Below, one piece after another: positions 26,278 to 34,848 of a stretch of 64,000 nucleotides of DNA. The notes beneath the pieces are model-generated. The model searched no databases. It saw nothing but the letters and a program-made list of their open reading frames with translations, and had not been told where the DNA came from. Both the position numbers and the translations under genes were made by a program. Each line of letters opens with the position of its first letter. Within the stretch, counting starts at the first letter, position 1. The stretch is from Enhydrobacter sp. (GTDB lineage Bacteria > Pseudomonadota > Alphaproteobacteria > Reyranellales > Reyranellaceae): positions 248,001 through 312,000 of the forward strand of contig CP075528.1 in the NCBI GenBank assembly GCA_025808875.1. The letters run 5' to 3'.

Positions 26278-27252
26278 CTAGTAACCGCCGATCACCGGCA
26301 GGATCTCTCCCGTGATGTAGCTCGAGCATTGCGGCGAGGCGAGGAAGACGAAGGCCGGCGCAATCTCCTCCGGCTGGGCAGGCCGCTTCATCGGCGTATC
26401 CGATCCGAATTCGGACACCCGCTCCGCATCCTTGTCTGCCGGATTGAGCGGCGTCCAGACAGGCCCCGGTGCCACGGCGTTGACCCGGATGCCGCGCGGC
26501 ACCAGATGGGCCGCCAGGGATCGTGTGAAGGCATGAATGCCGCCCTTGGTCATCGAATAGTCGAGCAACGCCTTGCTGCCCTGCAGTCCGGTCACGGAAC
26601 CGTTGTTGATGATGGCGTCACCCTCCCGCAGATGCGGGACTGCGGCTTTGGTCATGTGGAAATAGCCATACAGATTGGTCTTCAGCGTGCGGTCGAAATG
26701 TTCCTCGCTGAGATCCTCGAGATTCGCGGCATGGAGCTGGAAAGCAGCGTTGTTCACCAGGATGTTCAATCCTCCGAACTCCCGCACCGTCGCCTCGACG
26801 GCATGCCGGCAGAAGGCACCGTCGGTGACGTCGCCGGGCAGCACGAGACAGCGCCTTCCTTCGGCCGCGACCGCTTGGCGCGTGATCTCGGCGTCCGCCG
26901 GTTCGTCGAGATGCACGAGGGCGATGTCGGCACCCTCGCGCGCGAAGAACACGGCGACGGATCGGCCGATGCCCGAATCGCCGCCGGTGATCAGCGCCAC
27001 CTTACCCTCGAGCTTTCCCGAACCCTGCCAGTAGGGCGCATCGTACATCGGAGCCGGATCGAGCCGTCGTTCTTCACCCGGCTTGGCAAGATGCTGTTCC
27101 GGGAACGGCGGCTCGGGATAGTCGCGGGTTCCGGCTTGCATGGCGCCGTCCGCCGTGCGTGGCGGGTTCTGCCGATCCCGGCGCGCTGTCTCCTGCTGGA
27201 GCTTGCGATGCTTCGCCGCTGTCCGGCGTGCCTGACCTTGCCGCTTTGTCAT
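26278..27252 (-). CDS. Short-chain dehydrogenase/reductase (YghA/Gsp39-like)
   Basis: 324 aa with an N-terminal charged tail of about 80 residues, then a classical SDR domain: ALITGGDSGIGRSVA (nucleotide binding), NNAA, the Ser of NGSVTG and YSMTKGG (Tyr-xxx-Lys catalytic pair). The proline-rich linker PAPMYDAPYWQGSGKLEGK before the fold is typical of the general-stress SDR subgroup. GGGAG 7 nt upstream supports the ATG at 27252. Stands alone on the minus strand between the F420 and B12 regions. Confidence 0.87.
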   Translation of the reverse strand: MTKRQGQARRTAAKHRKLQQETARRDRQNPPRTADGAMQAGTRDYPEPPFPEQHLAKPGEERRLDPAPMYDAPYWQGSGKLEGKVALITGGDSGIGRSVAVFFAREGADIALVHLDEPADAEITRQAVAAEGRRCLVLPGDVTDGAFCRHAVEATVREFGGLNILVNNAAFQLHAANLEDLSEEHFDRTLKTNLYGYFHMTKAAVPHLREGDAIINNGSVTGLQGSKALLDYSMTKGGIHAFTRSLAAHLVPRGIRVNAVAPGPVWTPLNPADKDAERVSEFGSDTPMKRPAQPEEIAPAFVFLASPQCSSYITGEILPVIGGY

Positions 27253-27312
27253 GGCGTGCTCCCTTTGGGCGGTCAACGCAACCCGAGTAAGGGCCGTTCC
27301 GTTTCTCGGTCG

Positions 27313-27570
27313 ATGGCGACGAGAGCAAAAAAAGGCGGCTCCAACCGGACGCCGCCGAGGCGGACGCGCACGAAGGTGAAGCACGGCCTGTACGGCGACG
27401 AGTCGGCGCGCGAGGGTCGGCACGAATACGGGCAGTCCTATAGCGGGTCCGCACAGAGCAGGATTCCGGAACCTCCCGGCCATCCGCCGGCGGATGCCAA
27501 GCCGCTGGCTGGCTACGACATAAAGGGGAAAACCAAGCCCAGACGCGCTCCGCGGCCCGACAAGGGATGA
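27313..27570 (+). CDS. Small basic protein of unknown function
   Basis: 85-aa Lys/Arg- and Pro-rich product, probably disordered, with a central GLYGDESAREGRHEYGQSYSG segment. No known domain recognised. No strong ribosome site is visible. It lies divergent from the SDR gene with 60 bp between. The frame could be spurious, but its balanced Gly/Tyr/His content differs from the shadow frames around it. Confidence 0.45.
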   Translation: MATRAKKGGSNRTPPRRTRTKVKHGLYGDESAREGRHEYGQSYSGSAQSRIPEPPGHPPADAKPLAGYDIKGKTKPRRAPRPDKG

Positions 27571-27711
27571 CTGCCGGAAATGCCGTCGGGGCGGTCGCTC
27601 GCCACGGCGACTGTGTCGGGGCGCCGAGGGTTCCCGCCGCGGCCAGAATTTGTCTGCGCAACGAATATGCCTTGGCGAAGTTGACTCGCAGGTCCTTACA
27701 CGGAGGATGCC

Positions 27712-28215
27712 ATGCGCTATTGCATCCAGCCCGCGAATTCGGTCGACGTGGCGTTCATGGCCCTCGCGATAGAGCCCGAGTCGAGCGAATGGGGAAAGGG
27801 CGAGGAGGAGCATGCTGATCGGCTGCTGAACACCTGCGCTGCCAGCACACAAGTGTGGGCGGCCCGCGATCCCGGCGGCATGCCCTGCGCCCTATGGGGA
27901 GTGACGCCGAAATCGGACGACTCGGACGTGGGCTGCGTGTGGTTGCTGGCCTGCGAGCAATTCGAGGAGGCGCCCACCGACTTCCGTAACTTGTCGAGCA
28001 TGGTTTTTGCCGAGATGCTCGGCGAGTACGCGCAACTTGAGAACTTCGTCGACGTGCGGAAGGAGCGGGCAGTCGAACTGCTGCGGGCGATCGGTTTCAC
28101 CGTCGATCCCGCTGCGACGCACTCGGCGTCGGGCACGGTTTGTCATCGTGTCTGGCTGGACGCCGAGAAGGCTCGGCCGGCGACATTGGCGGAAGGTCCG
28201 GCCATGCTGAACTGA
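27712..28215 (+). CDS. GNAT-fold-like protein, possibly DUF2833 / phage internal-protein related
   Basis: 167 aa with a good ribosome site (CGGAGGATGCC). VWAARDPGGMPCALWGVTP followed by GCVWLLA, then a C-terminal NFVDVRKERAVELLRAIGF helix-strand pair, is the layout of GNAT acetyltransferase-like proteins encoded by podophages and some bacteria. No other phage gene is nearby. It ends inside the 3' end of the convergent cobC gene, overlapping it by 73 bp. Function unknown. Confidence 0.6.
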   Translation: MRYCIQPANSVDVAFMALAIEPESSEWGKGEEEHADRLLNTCAASTQVWAARDPGGMPCALWGVTPKSDDSDVGCVWLLACEQFEEAPTDFRNLSSMVFAEMLGEYAQLENFVDVRKERAVELLRAIGFTVDPAATHSASGTVCHRVWLDAEKARPATLAEGPAMLN

Positions 28216-29180
28216 CCGAGCGCACCGGCAAGACGGTCCAACTGCGATCCTTCCAGCGGCATGCCGAAGCGCAGCCACGCCGGCTCGTTCTCGAACGATC
28301 TGACGTGCACGCCGTGGCTTGCCAGGATATCGGCGGCGCGGGCCGCCCGTGCGTGGGCGGCCAACCGGAACAGGGCCGTGCCGCCCAGCAGTTCGAAGCC
28401 CGCATTCACCAGCAGCCCATCGAGTCGCCGCCCGATCTCCGTCAATCGCGATGCCGTTGTTCCCAACCAGCGATCGTCGCCAAGCGCGATGCGGCCGACC
28501 TCGATGGCGGAGCCTGACACTGCCCAGGGGCCGAGTTCATCCCGCAGCCGTTCGACGATGGCCCGCCCGCCGATCGCAAATCCAAGGCGTACGCCCGCCA
28601 GTCCGTAGGTCTTGCCGAAGGAACGGAGAATCACCGTGTTTTCCGGCGGTTCGCCGGCGAGGCTGGCTGTCTGCGGGTGGAGATCGATGAACGCCTCGTC
28701 GAGCACCAACATGCCGCGCACGGCGCGCAACTCGTCGGTGGCGAGCAGGCGGCCCGTCGGATTGTTCGGATTGACGGCCACGACGACATCGGCGTCTGTC
28801 GCCTCTGCAAGCTCGCGCACGACGCACACGTCATGGCCTTGCCGTCGCCAAGAGGTTTCATGCTCTTCGTAGGTCGGCCCGAGCACCGCGACCCGGCTCC
28901 TCGGAACGAGTCGCGGCAGAAGCTGGATCAAGGCTTGCGTGCCGGGCGCGGCGACGATCGCTTCTGGATCCGGCGCGCCGTAGCGTCGCGCGGCCGCCAC
29001 TCGCAGCGCGGCCTCGTCGTCGTGCGACGGCAGTCGTGTCCAGCTCTCCAGCCCAAGTTCCGGCAGCGGATAGGAAATCGGATTGATGCCGGTCGAAAGA
29101 TCGATCCACGGTCGCGGGGCCGTCGGAAAGCGGCGCTGCACGTCGCGCAGATCGCCGCCATGCGCGACCGGTTCCTTCAC
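28143..29180 (-). CDS. cobC: Threonine-phosphate decarboxylase
   Basis: PLP enzyme giving (R)-1-amino-2-propanol phosphate for the cobalamin side loop. 345 aa. It has IDLSTGINPISYPLPEL at the start, VNPNNPTGR, LDEAFIDL and the PLP lysine in RSFGKTYGLAGVRLG. The GTG at 29180 is chosen because GGAGGG precedes it by 4 nt. Divergent from cbiB, 27 bp between start codons. Naming follows the Pseudomonas scheme (CobC, equivalent to Salmonella CobD). Confidence 0.88.
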   Translation of the reverse strand: MKEPVAHGGDLRDVQRRFPTAPRPWIDLSTGINPISYPLPELGLESWTRLPSHDDEAALRVAAARRYGAPDPEAIVAAPGTQALIQLLPRLVPRSRVAVLGPTYEEHETSWRRQGHDVCVVRELAEATDADVVVAVNPNNPTGRLLATDELRAVRGMLVLDEAFIDLHPQTASLAGEPPENTVILRSFGKTYGLAGVRLGFAIGGRAIVERLRDELGPWAVSGSAIEVGRIALGDDRWLGTTASRLTEIGRRLDGLLVNAGFELLGGTALFRLAAHARAARAADILASHGVHVRSFENEPAWLRFGMPLEGSQLDRLAGALGQFSMAGPSANVAGRAFSASSQTR

Positions 29181-29207
29181 GCCACCCTCCGTGTTAGGCA
29201 CCAGACC

Positions 29208-30182
29208 ATGTTCGCCGGGCTCGCCCTTCTGGCTGCGCTGATCGAAGCGGGTGCCGGATACCCGGACGCCGTCTTTCGCGCCATCGGCCATCCCGTGACC
29301 TGGATCGGGCGGCTCATAGCATGGTGCGACAATGCTTGGAATTCGCCTGCCCTGTCCTTCGCGGCGAGGCGATGGCGTGGTGTATGGTTGCTGGTGCTGC
29401 TTCTCGCCGTGGCTACCGTCGCGGGGGGCGCGATCGCGGCCGCCCTGTTCTGGTTCCTGCCGGCGCCGGTGGCGTTCGTACTGTGTGCCGCGGCGGCCGG
29501 CACGTTGATCGCGCAACGCAGCCTGTACGCCCATGTCGCAACCGTAGCTGAAGCACTCGAGAGCGACGGTCTTGCTGCCGGCCGGCAGGCGGTTGGGCGG
29601 ATCGTCGGTCGCGACACGACAGCGCTCGACGAAGCCGCCGTGGGACGGGCGGCCATCGAAAGCCTCGCGGAGAACTTCTCCGACGGAGTCGTGGCACCGC
29701 TCTTCTGGATGGCGGTGGCAGGGCTCCCGGGGGTACTCGCCTACAAGGCCGTCAACACCGCCGACAGCATGATCGGCCACAAGTCCGAACGCCATCGGGC
29801 CTTCGGCTGGGCAGCGGCTCGCTTCGACGACCTGGTCAACCTGCCGGCTTCGCGGCTGTCGGTGCTGTGGCTGATCTTCGCTGCAACACTGCACCGGGAT
29901 TGCTCGGCCGCCCACGCCCTTCGGATCGTGACGCGCGACGCCCGCCACCATCGCTCGCCCAATGCCGGATGGCCCGAATCGGCGATGGCGGGCGCGCTGG
30001 GAATCAGGCTCGCCGGGCCGCGCGTCTATGGCGGAGTCGAGGTCGACGACCGGTGGATGGGCGATGGCCGCGCCGCGGTGACGGTCGCCGACATTCGCCG
30101 CGGCCTGACGCTCTATCGCACCGCGTGCGGCCTGCAGATCGGAGCGCTGGCGATTCTGGCCGCGCTCATCGTGGCGGGCTGA
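29208..30182 (+). CDS. cbiB: Adenosylcobinamide-phosphate synthase (CbiB)
   Basis: Membrane enzyme joining aminopropanol (phosphate) to adenosylcobyric acid. 324 aa, with several hydrophobic segments (about residues 1-12, 60-105, 155-170). [29 protein letters not shown] and [17 protein letters not shown] are family signatures. The ATG at 29208 fits the normal N-terminus; frames opening further upstream overlap cobC. Its last 17 bp overlap the convergent cobQ. Also called cobD in the Pseudomonas scheme. Confidence 0.92.
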   Translation: MFAGLALLAALIEAGAGYPDAVFRAIGHPVTWIGRLIAWCDNAWNSPALSFAARRWRGVWLLVLLLAVATVAGGAIAAALFWFLPAPVAFVLCAAAAGTLIAQRSLYAHVATVAEALESDGLAAGRQAVGRIVGRDTTALDEAAVGRAAIESLAENFSDGVVAPLFWMAVAGLPGVLAYKAVNTADSMIGHKSERHRAFGWAAARFDDLVNLPASRLSVLWLIFAATLHRDCSAAHALRIVTRDARHHRSPNAGWPESAMAGALGIRLAGPRVYGGVEVDDRWMGDGRAAVTVADIRRGLTLYRTACGLQIGALAILAALIVAG

Positions 30183-31638
30183 ACTCGGGGACGCACGCCA
30201 ACGCGAGCAACGCATCGCAGTCGACGTGCCGTTCGAGATGATCGGCCAACGCGTCGAGCGTCGTTTCGACATCGTTCTCGTAGCAGAAGGACGAGGCGCC
30301 CGCGCCCAGCCGCTGCAGCCAATGCCGGCGCTGTCGGTCGTCGGCCAGCAGCCCGTGGATGTAGCAACCCGAAACGCGTCCATCCTCGCTGACCGCGCCG
30401 TCGCTCGCGCCGCCGGCCAGCCGCAGCATCGGCCGCATGACTCCCGAAGTGCGACCGACATGCATCTCGTAGCCCTTGAACGGCACTTTCCCGTCCATTG
30501 TCACGCCCGCCACGTCCGTCAGGACCTTGGCGCCCTCGAGGATGGTATCGACGTCGAGCAGGCCCAGCCCGGCCACCGACGCGGGCGGGCCCTCGATTCC
30601 CCCGGGATCGGCGACGGTGCGGCCGAGCATCTGGTAGCCGCCGCAGATGCCCAGCACATGCCCGCCCCGCCTGGCGTGCGCCGCGAGGTCGATGTCCCAG
30701 CCCGAAGCGCGCAGGGTGCCGAGGTCGGCGATGGTCGCCTTCGAGCCGGGCAGGATCACCAGCGCGGCGTCGCCCGGGATGGCTTCGCCCGGACGCACGA
30801 AGACGAGATCGACGCCGGGTTCCAGTCGCAGTGGATCGAAATCGTCGAAATTGGCGATGCGCGGATAGGCCAGCACGGCGATCCTGATCTTGCCGTCGCG
30901 CCGTTCGGTTGGCAGACCGAGCGCGTCTTCCGCCGGCAGTTTGCGGGCGGCCTCGAAGAACGGCACCAGGCCGAGCGCGCGCCAGCCGGTGCGGTCGGCG
31001 ACTGTCCGCATGCCGTCCTGGAAAAGGGCGGGATCACCGCGGAAGCGATTGACGATGAAGCCCGCGATCAGCGCGGCGTCCTCGGGGTCGATCACGGCCT
31101 TGGTGCCGACGAGGCTGGCGATGACGCCTCCGCGATCGATGTCGCCGAGCAGGACGACCGGCACTCGGGCGGCGCGGGCGAAGCCCATGTTGGCGATGTC
31201 GGCGGCCCGCAGATTCACTTCCGAGGCCGATCCCGCGCCTTCGACCAGCACGAGGTCGCTTTCGCTCGCGAGGTGCGCGAAGCTCTCGAGTACGGCGGCC
31301 ATCAGGCCGGGCTTCATCGCCTGGTAGTCGCGCGCCGTTGCGGTGCCGACGACGCGGCCCTGTACTACGACTTGGGTGCCGATCTCGCTCTGGGGCTTCA
31401 GCAATACCGGGTTCATATGCACGCTCGTCGGCGCGTGCGCTGCGCGCGCCTGCAGCGCCTGGGCGCGGCCGATCTCGCCGCCGTCGGCGGTGACTGCGGC
31501 GTTGTTCGACATGTTCTGCGGCTTGAATGGCCGAACGCGCAGGCCGGTGCGCGTGAAGACGCGGGCGAGGCCCGCCACGATCAGCGACTTGCCGACGTCC
31601 GAGCCGGTGCCCTGGATCATGATGGCGCGCGCCACCAT
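30166..31638 (-). CDS. cobQ: Cobyric acid synthase
   Basis: Amidates four side chains of adenosylcobyrinic a,c-diamide with glutamine and ATP. 490 aa. The N-terminal ATP domain has [12 protein letters not shown] and [10 protein letters not shown]. The C-terminal class I glutamine amidotransferase has the nucleophile Cys in [10 protein letters not shown] and the His in YIHGLL. The ATG overlaps the cobO stop (TGATG). Second in the short minus-strand pair cobO-cobQ. Confidence 0.95.
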   Translation of the reverse strand: MVARAIMIQGTGSDVGKSLIVAGLARVFTRTGLRVRPFKPQNMSNNAAVTADGGEIGRAQALQARAAHAPTSVHMNPVLLKPQSEIGTQVVVQGRVVGTATARDYQAMKPGLMAAVLESFAHLASESDLVLVEGAGSASEVNLRAADIANMGFARAARVPVVLLGDIDRGGVIASLVGTKAVIDPEDAALIAGFIVNRFRGDPALFQDGMRTVADRTGWRALGLVPFFEAARKLPAEDALGLPTERRDGKIRIAVLAYPRIANFDDFDPLRLEPGVDLVFVRPGEAIPGDAALVILPGSKATIADLGTLRASGWDIDLAAHARRGGHVLGICGGYQMLGRTVADPGGIEGPPASVAGLGLLDVDTILEGAKVLTDVAGVTMDGKVPFKGYEMHVGRTSGVMRPMLRLAGGASDGAVSEDGRVSGCYIHGLLADDRQRRHWLQRLGAGASSFCYENDVETTLDALADHLERHVDCDALLALACVPEFSPPR

Positions 31639-32249
31639 CAGAACTCGATTCCGTCCTGCGCCCTTACGCCGGCGGCGAAGTGATGCTTCACGGGCACCAT
31701 CTCGGTCACGAGGTCGGCGGCATCGAGCATTTCCTGCCGGGCATTGCGGCCGGTGACGACGACATGGAGGTCGCGGCGCCGCGCCTGCAGGGCGGCGACC
31801 ACCGACGCGATGTCGAGATGCTCGTAGCGCAGTGAGATGTTGAGCTCGTCGAGCACGATCATCCGGATCGAAGGGTCGGCCATCAGCTTGTGGGTTGCCG
31901 CCCAGGCACGCTCTGCCGCGGCGACGTCGCGGGCGCGATCCTGGGTCTCCCAGGTGAAGCCCTCGCCCAGCGTGTGCCATTCGACCTGGTCGCCGAAGCG
32001 CTCGACGGCGGTACGCTCGCCCGACTGCCAGGCGCCCTTGCCGAATTGCACGACGCCGCAGCGGAAACCGCGTCCCAGAGCCCGCAGCATCAACCCGAAG
32101 GCGGCCGTCGACTTGCCCTTGCCCTTGCCGGTGTGGACGATCAGCAGGCCTTTTTCGATGGTTTTGCCGGCAACCTCGGCGTCTTGTGCCGCCTTGCGCT
32201 TCTCCATCTTGGCCTTATGGCGGGTGGCGTCGGTGTCGTTTGCGGTCAT
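31638..32249 (-). CDS. cobO: Cob(I)yrinic acid a,c-diamide adenosyltransferase
   Basis: Adds the adenosyl ligand to cobalt. 203 aa of the CobA/CobO/BtuR P-loop family. [12 protein letters not shown] is the inverted-order P-loop; [21 protein letters not shown] and VTGRNA are conserved. A Lys-rich N-terminal helix precedes the fold, as usual. The start at 32249 has no clear ribosome site. Divergent from the B12 riboswitch and cbtB across about 60 bp, so its own promoter lies there. Confidence 0.93.
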   Translation of the reverse strand: MTANDTDATRHKAKMEKRKAAQDAEVAGKTIEKGLLIVHTGKGKGKSTAAFGLMLRALGRGFRCGVVQFGKGAWQSGERTAVERFGDQVEWHTLGEGFTWETQDRARDVAAAERAWAATHKLMADPSIRMIVLDELNISLRYEHLDIASVVAALQARRRDLHVVVTGRNARQEMLDAADLVTEMVPVKHHFAAGVRAQDGIEF

Positions 32250-32308
32250 GTCGGGACAATGGTCGGCAAGGCCCTTGTCAGCAAGCCGCCCGCCGCCTAT
32301 CAAACAGG

Positions 32309-32460
32309 CGACGGTGCCCCGCAAGGGCCCAAAAGGGAATGCGGTGCAAATCCGCGGCTGCCCCCGCAACTGTAAGCGGTCAGTCCCGACCACGAGGCCA
32401 CTGGTGCAAGCCGGGAAGGCGGTCGGGGCGTCAACCCGCGAGCCAGGAGACCTGCCGTCG
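32309..32460 (+). ncRNA. Cobalamin riboswitch controlling cbtB-cbtA and the cob operon
   Basis: Contains the conserved blocks of the class in order: GGGAA, CGGTGCAAATCCGCGGCTG, CCCCCGCAACTGTAAGCGG, GCCACTG, GGGAAGGCGG and the B12 box AGCCAGGAGACCTGCC at 32441-32456. The closing P1 helix is visible as CGACGG (32309-32314) with CCGTCG (32455-32460). It ends 43 nt before the cbtB start, so high adenosylcobalamin would shut cobalt uptake and probably the downstream cob genes. Confidence 0.95.
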
Positions 32461-32474
32461 TGCCGAGGAGTCGA

Positions 32475-32491
32475 GCTGCCGGAGGGGCAGC
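32475..32491 (+). promoter_or_regulatory. Hairpin between riboswitch and cbtB ribosome site
   Basis: GCTGCC (32475-32480) and GGCAGC (32486-32491) form a 6-bp stem presenting GGAGG in the loop, immediately before the CAGGGAG ribosome site of cbtB. It is a candidate expression platform for translational control by the riboswitch. Confidence 0.45.
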
Positions 32492-32503
32492 AGGGAGAAT
32501 CGC

Positions 32504-32683
32504 ATGGTTACCACGACCGTACCCGTCCTGAAGACCGCGGACCGAAGCGAGACGCTGAAGGTCGCCACTGTCGCCCTGGCGCTGGGCCTCGTGCTTGTCT
32601 TCGTGACTGGATTCGCTCACCCCGAGTTGATCCACGACGCTGCCCACGACGTCAGGCACAGTCTGAGCTTTCCCTGTCACTGA
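32504..32683 (+). CDS. cbtB: Cobalt transporter subunit CbtB
   Basis: 59-aa single-span membrane protein. Residues 18-37 are hydrophobic, and the C-terminus carries the family's His-rich metal-binding tail (HPELIHDAAHDVRH, ending FPCH). GGGAGAAT precedes the ATG. First gene after the riboswitch, with cbtA 10 bp downstream. Confidence 0.93.
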   Translation: MVTTTVPVLKTADRSETLKVATVALALGLVLVFVTGFAHPELIHDAAHDVRHSLSFPCH

Positions 32684-32693
32684 GGCCGTATCC

Positions 32694-33392
32694 ATGCTGA
32701 CGCGGCTGCTGTCGGTCGGCCTACTGGCCGGCCTCGCGGCTGGGTTGGTGGTTGCCGCCGTGCAGCAGGTCGCGACCACGCCCCGGATCCTCCTTGCCGA
32801 GACGTACGAAGCCGTCGGTGCCGGCCAGCCGGTTGCCGCCGGGGCGCCGCCGCGCCTCGGCGAGCACGTTCACGGGCACGTCCACGATCACGGCGAGACG
32901 TCGCGCCTCGTCTTCACCGGGATCATGACCGTCGCCGCCGCCATTGGAGTCGCCTTCCTGCTGATTGCCGGCATGCTGTTCGCCGGCGATCCGATCGACG
33001 AGCGCCGCGCCCTGGCCTGGGGCATGGCGGGTTTCGTCGCGGCCGGCCTGGCACCAGCGGCCGGACTTGCGCCCGAGCTGCCGGGCAGCGCCGCTGCTGA
33101 TCTGGTCGGCCGGCAGATCTGGTGGACTAGCACCGTCGTGGCGACGGGCGCCGCGCTCTGGCTGATGCTGCGCGCCCGGCACGTTGCGCTGCGGCTGGCG
33201 GCAATCGTCCTGCTGATCGCGCCCCACGTCATAGGGGCACCACATCCCCATGAGTTCGAAAGCAGGGTGCCGGCGGAACTGGCGGCGCAGTTCGCCGCCC
33301 TTTCGCTCGGTGTGCAGGCTCTGCTCTGGTCCTGTACTGCTATCGCCGTCGGCCTGCTCTGGCCAAGGTTCGCGCCCAAGCGCGCGCGCTGA
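32694..33392 (+). CDS. cbtA: Cobalt transporter subunit CbtA
   Basis: 232-aa integral membrane protein with about five hydrophobic spans (near residues 5-25, 70-95, 105-125, 145-180 and 205-222). The first loop contains HVHGHVHDHGE, a His-rich metal site. A PHPHEFES motif lies near residue 183. Partner of CbtB in B12-regulated cobalt import. Follows under the same riboswitch. Confidence 0.92.
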   Translation: MLTRLLSVGLLAGLAAGLVVAAVQQVATTPRILLAETYEAVGAGQPVAAGAPPRLGEHVHGHVHDHGETSRLVFTGIMTVAAAIGVAFLLIAGMLFAGDPIDERRALAWGMAGFVAAGLAPAAGLAPELPGSAAADLVGRQIWWTSTVVATGAALWLMLRARHVALRLAAIVLLIAPHVIGAPHPHEFESRVPAELAAQFAALSLGVQALLWSCTAIAVGLLWPRFAPKRAR

Positions 33393-33415
33393 TCCCAACT
33401 GGAGTTTTCACGTCA

Positions 33416-33811
33416 ATGGACGACCAAGGGATCACGATCTTCGTTTGCGTCTCGTGCCGGCGCCCGACTGAAGAGGGTGACGCCGCCGCCGATCGGCCGG
33501 GACCACGACTCGTCGAGGCCCTTGAGGCGGGGCTGGCGGCGCAGGCGCCCGGCGGAGTGGCGGTGACGGCGGTCGAATGCCTTGCGGTCTGCAAGCGGCC
33601 TTGCACCGTGGCGCTTTCGGCCGCCGGCAAGTGGACCTACCTGATTGGTGATCTCGATCCCGAGACCCACGCCGGAGAGATCGTATCGGCGGCGCTCGCC
33701 TTCGCCGCGTCCGGCAACGGCATCCTGCCGTGGCGCGAACGGCCCGCCTCGTTCCGCAAGGGCGTCATCGCCCGGGTTCCGCCTCCCGCATTCAAGGGCT
33801 TCCCTTCATGA
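33416..33811 (+). CDS. DUF1636 predicted metal-binding protein
   Basis: 131-aa ferredoxin-like small protein. CVSCRR at residues 11-16 and CLAVCKRPC near 57-65 give the cysteine set of the family. Such genes sit beside cobW and cobN in many B12 clusters, suggesting a role in cobalt handling or as an electron or metal carrier, not proven. Overlaps the cobW start by ATGA. Confidence 0.87.
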   Translation: MDDQGITIFVCVSCRRPTEEGDAAADRPGPRLVEALEAGLAAQAPGGVAVTAVECLAVCKRPCTVALSAAGKWTYLIGDLDPETHAGEIVSAALAFAASGNGILPWRERPASFRKGVIARVPPPAFKGFPS

Positions 33812-34842
33812 GCACATTGGCCAAGGTTCCCTGCACCATCGTCACCGGCTTTCTCGGCGCGGGAAAGACCACGTTGGTGCGCCACATCCTGGAGAATGCC
33901 GACGGCCGCCGCCTCGGCGTCATCGTCAACGAGTTCGGCGATGTCGGCATCGATGGCGAGATCCTGAAGGGATGCAGCATCGAGAGCTGCCCCGAGGACG
34001 CCATCGTCGAGTTGTCGAACGGCTGCCTGTGCTGCACCGTGGCCGATGACTTCGTGCCTGCACTGAAGGGCCTGCTCGAGCGGCCGCAGCCACCGGAGCA
34101 CATCGTGATCGAAACGTCGGGCCTCGCGCTGCCCAAGCCGCTGGTGCGTGCCTTCAACTGGCCTGAGATCGCCTCGCGCGTGACGGTCGACGGCGTGGTT
34201 GCTGTGGTCGACGGGGCAGCCGTCGCGGCCGGGCGATTCGCCGACGATCCGGAGGCAGTCGCCCGTCAGCGCGCGGAGGACGAGTCACTCGACCACGACA
34301 ATCCGCTGGAGGAGGTGTTCGAGGACCAGCTGCTGTGTGCCGACCTCGTCGTGCTCAACAAGGCCGACCTCATGTCGGAGGCGGAGCGCAGGAGCGTGGC
34401 GGCCGAGATTGCCAGGACGCTGCCGCGCGTCGTCAAGCTGGTCGAGGTTCAGAACGGCCGCGTGCCCGCGCACGTGCTGCTGGGGCTCGGTGCCGCCGCC
34501 GAATCGGATCTCGTCAGCCGGCCGTCGCATCACGACCTGGAAGGCGAGCACGACCACGAGGATTTTGAGACCTTCATCATCGACCTGCCAACGTTGCAGT
34601 CGCCACAGCGGTTCGTCGACCGCATCGCGAAGGCGGCCGAAGCGCACGACGTCCTGCGCATCAAGGGCTTTGCCGAGGTTGCCGGCAAGCCGATGCGGCT
34701 GCTCGTGCAGGGTGTCGGCAGCCGCATCCAGCACCAGTTCGATCGGCCGTGGCGGCCGGGCGAACCGCGGCGGGGGCGGCTGGTGGTGATCGGCAAAAAG
34801 GGTCTCGACCAGGCGGCGATTTGTTCCCTTGTCCTGGACTGA
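33808..34842 (+). CDS. cobW: CobW-type GTP-dependent metallochaperone
   Basis: G3E GTPase thought to deliver cobalt. 344 aa. TGFLGAGKTTLVRHIL is the Walker A loop and VNEFGDVGIDGE the switch region. SNGCLCC holds the metal-binding CxCC motif, and LNKADL is the guanine-binding motif. A His/Asp/Glu stretch SHHDLEGEHDHED near residues 233-245 is an extra metal site. It precedes cobN by 6 bp. Confidence 0.94.
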   Translation: MSTLAKVPCTIVTGFLGAGKTTLVRHILENADGRRLGVIVNEFGDVGIDGEILKGCSIESCPEDAIVELSNGCLCCTVADDFVPALKGLLERPQPPEHIVIETSGLALPKPLVRAFNWPEIASRVTVDGVVAVVDGAAVAAGRFADDPEAVARQRAEDESLDHDNPLEEVFEDQLLCADLVVLNKADLMSEAERRSVAAEIARTLPRVVKLVEVQNGRVPAHVLLGLGAAAESDLVSRPSHHDLEGEHDHEDFETFIIDLPTLQSPQRFVDRIAKAAEAHDVLRIKGFAEVAGKPMRLLVQGVGSRIQHQFDRPWRPGEPRRGRLVVIGKKGLDQAAICSLVLD

Positions 34843-34848
34843 TCGACT

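Noticed and set aside
29208..30461. Minus-strand extension of cobC upstream to 30461 (a 772-codon frame)
   Set aside because: The extension is antisense to cbiB and has no family similarity. The GTG at 29180 has GGAGGG in place.
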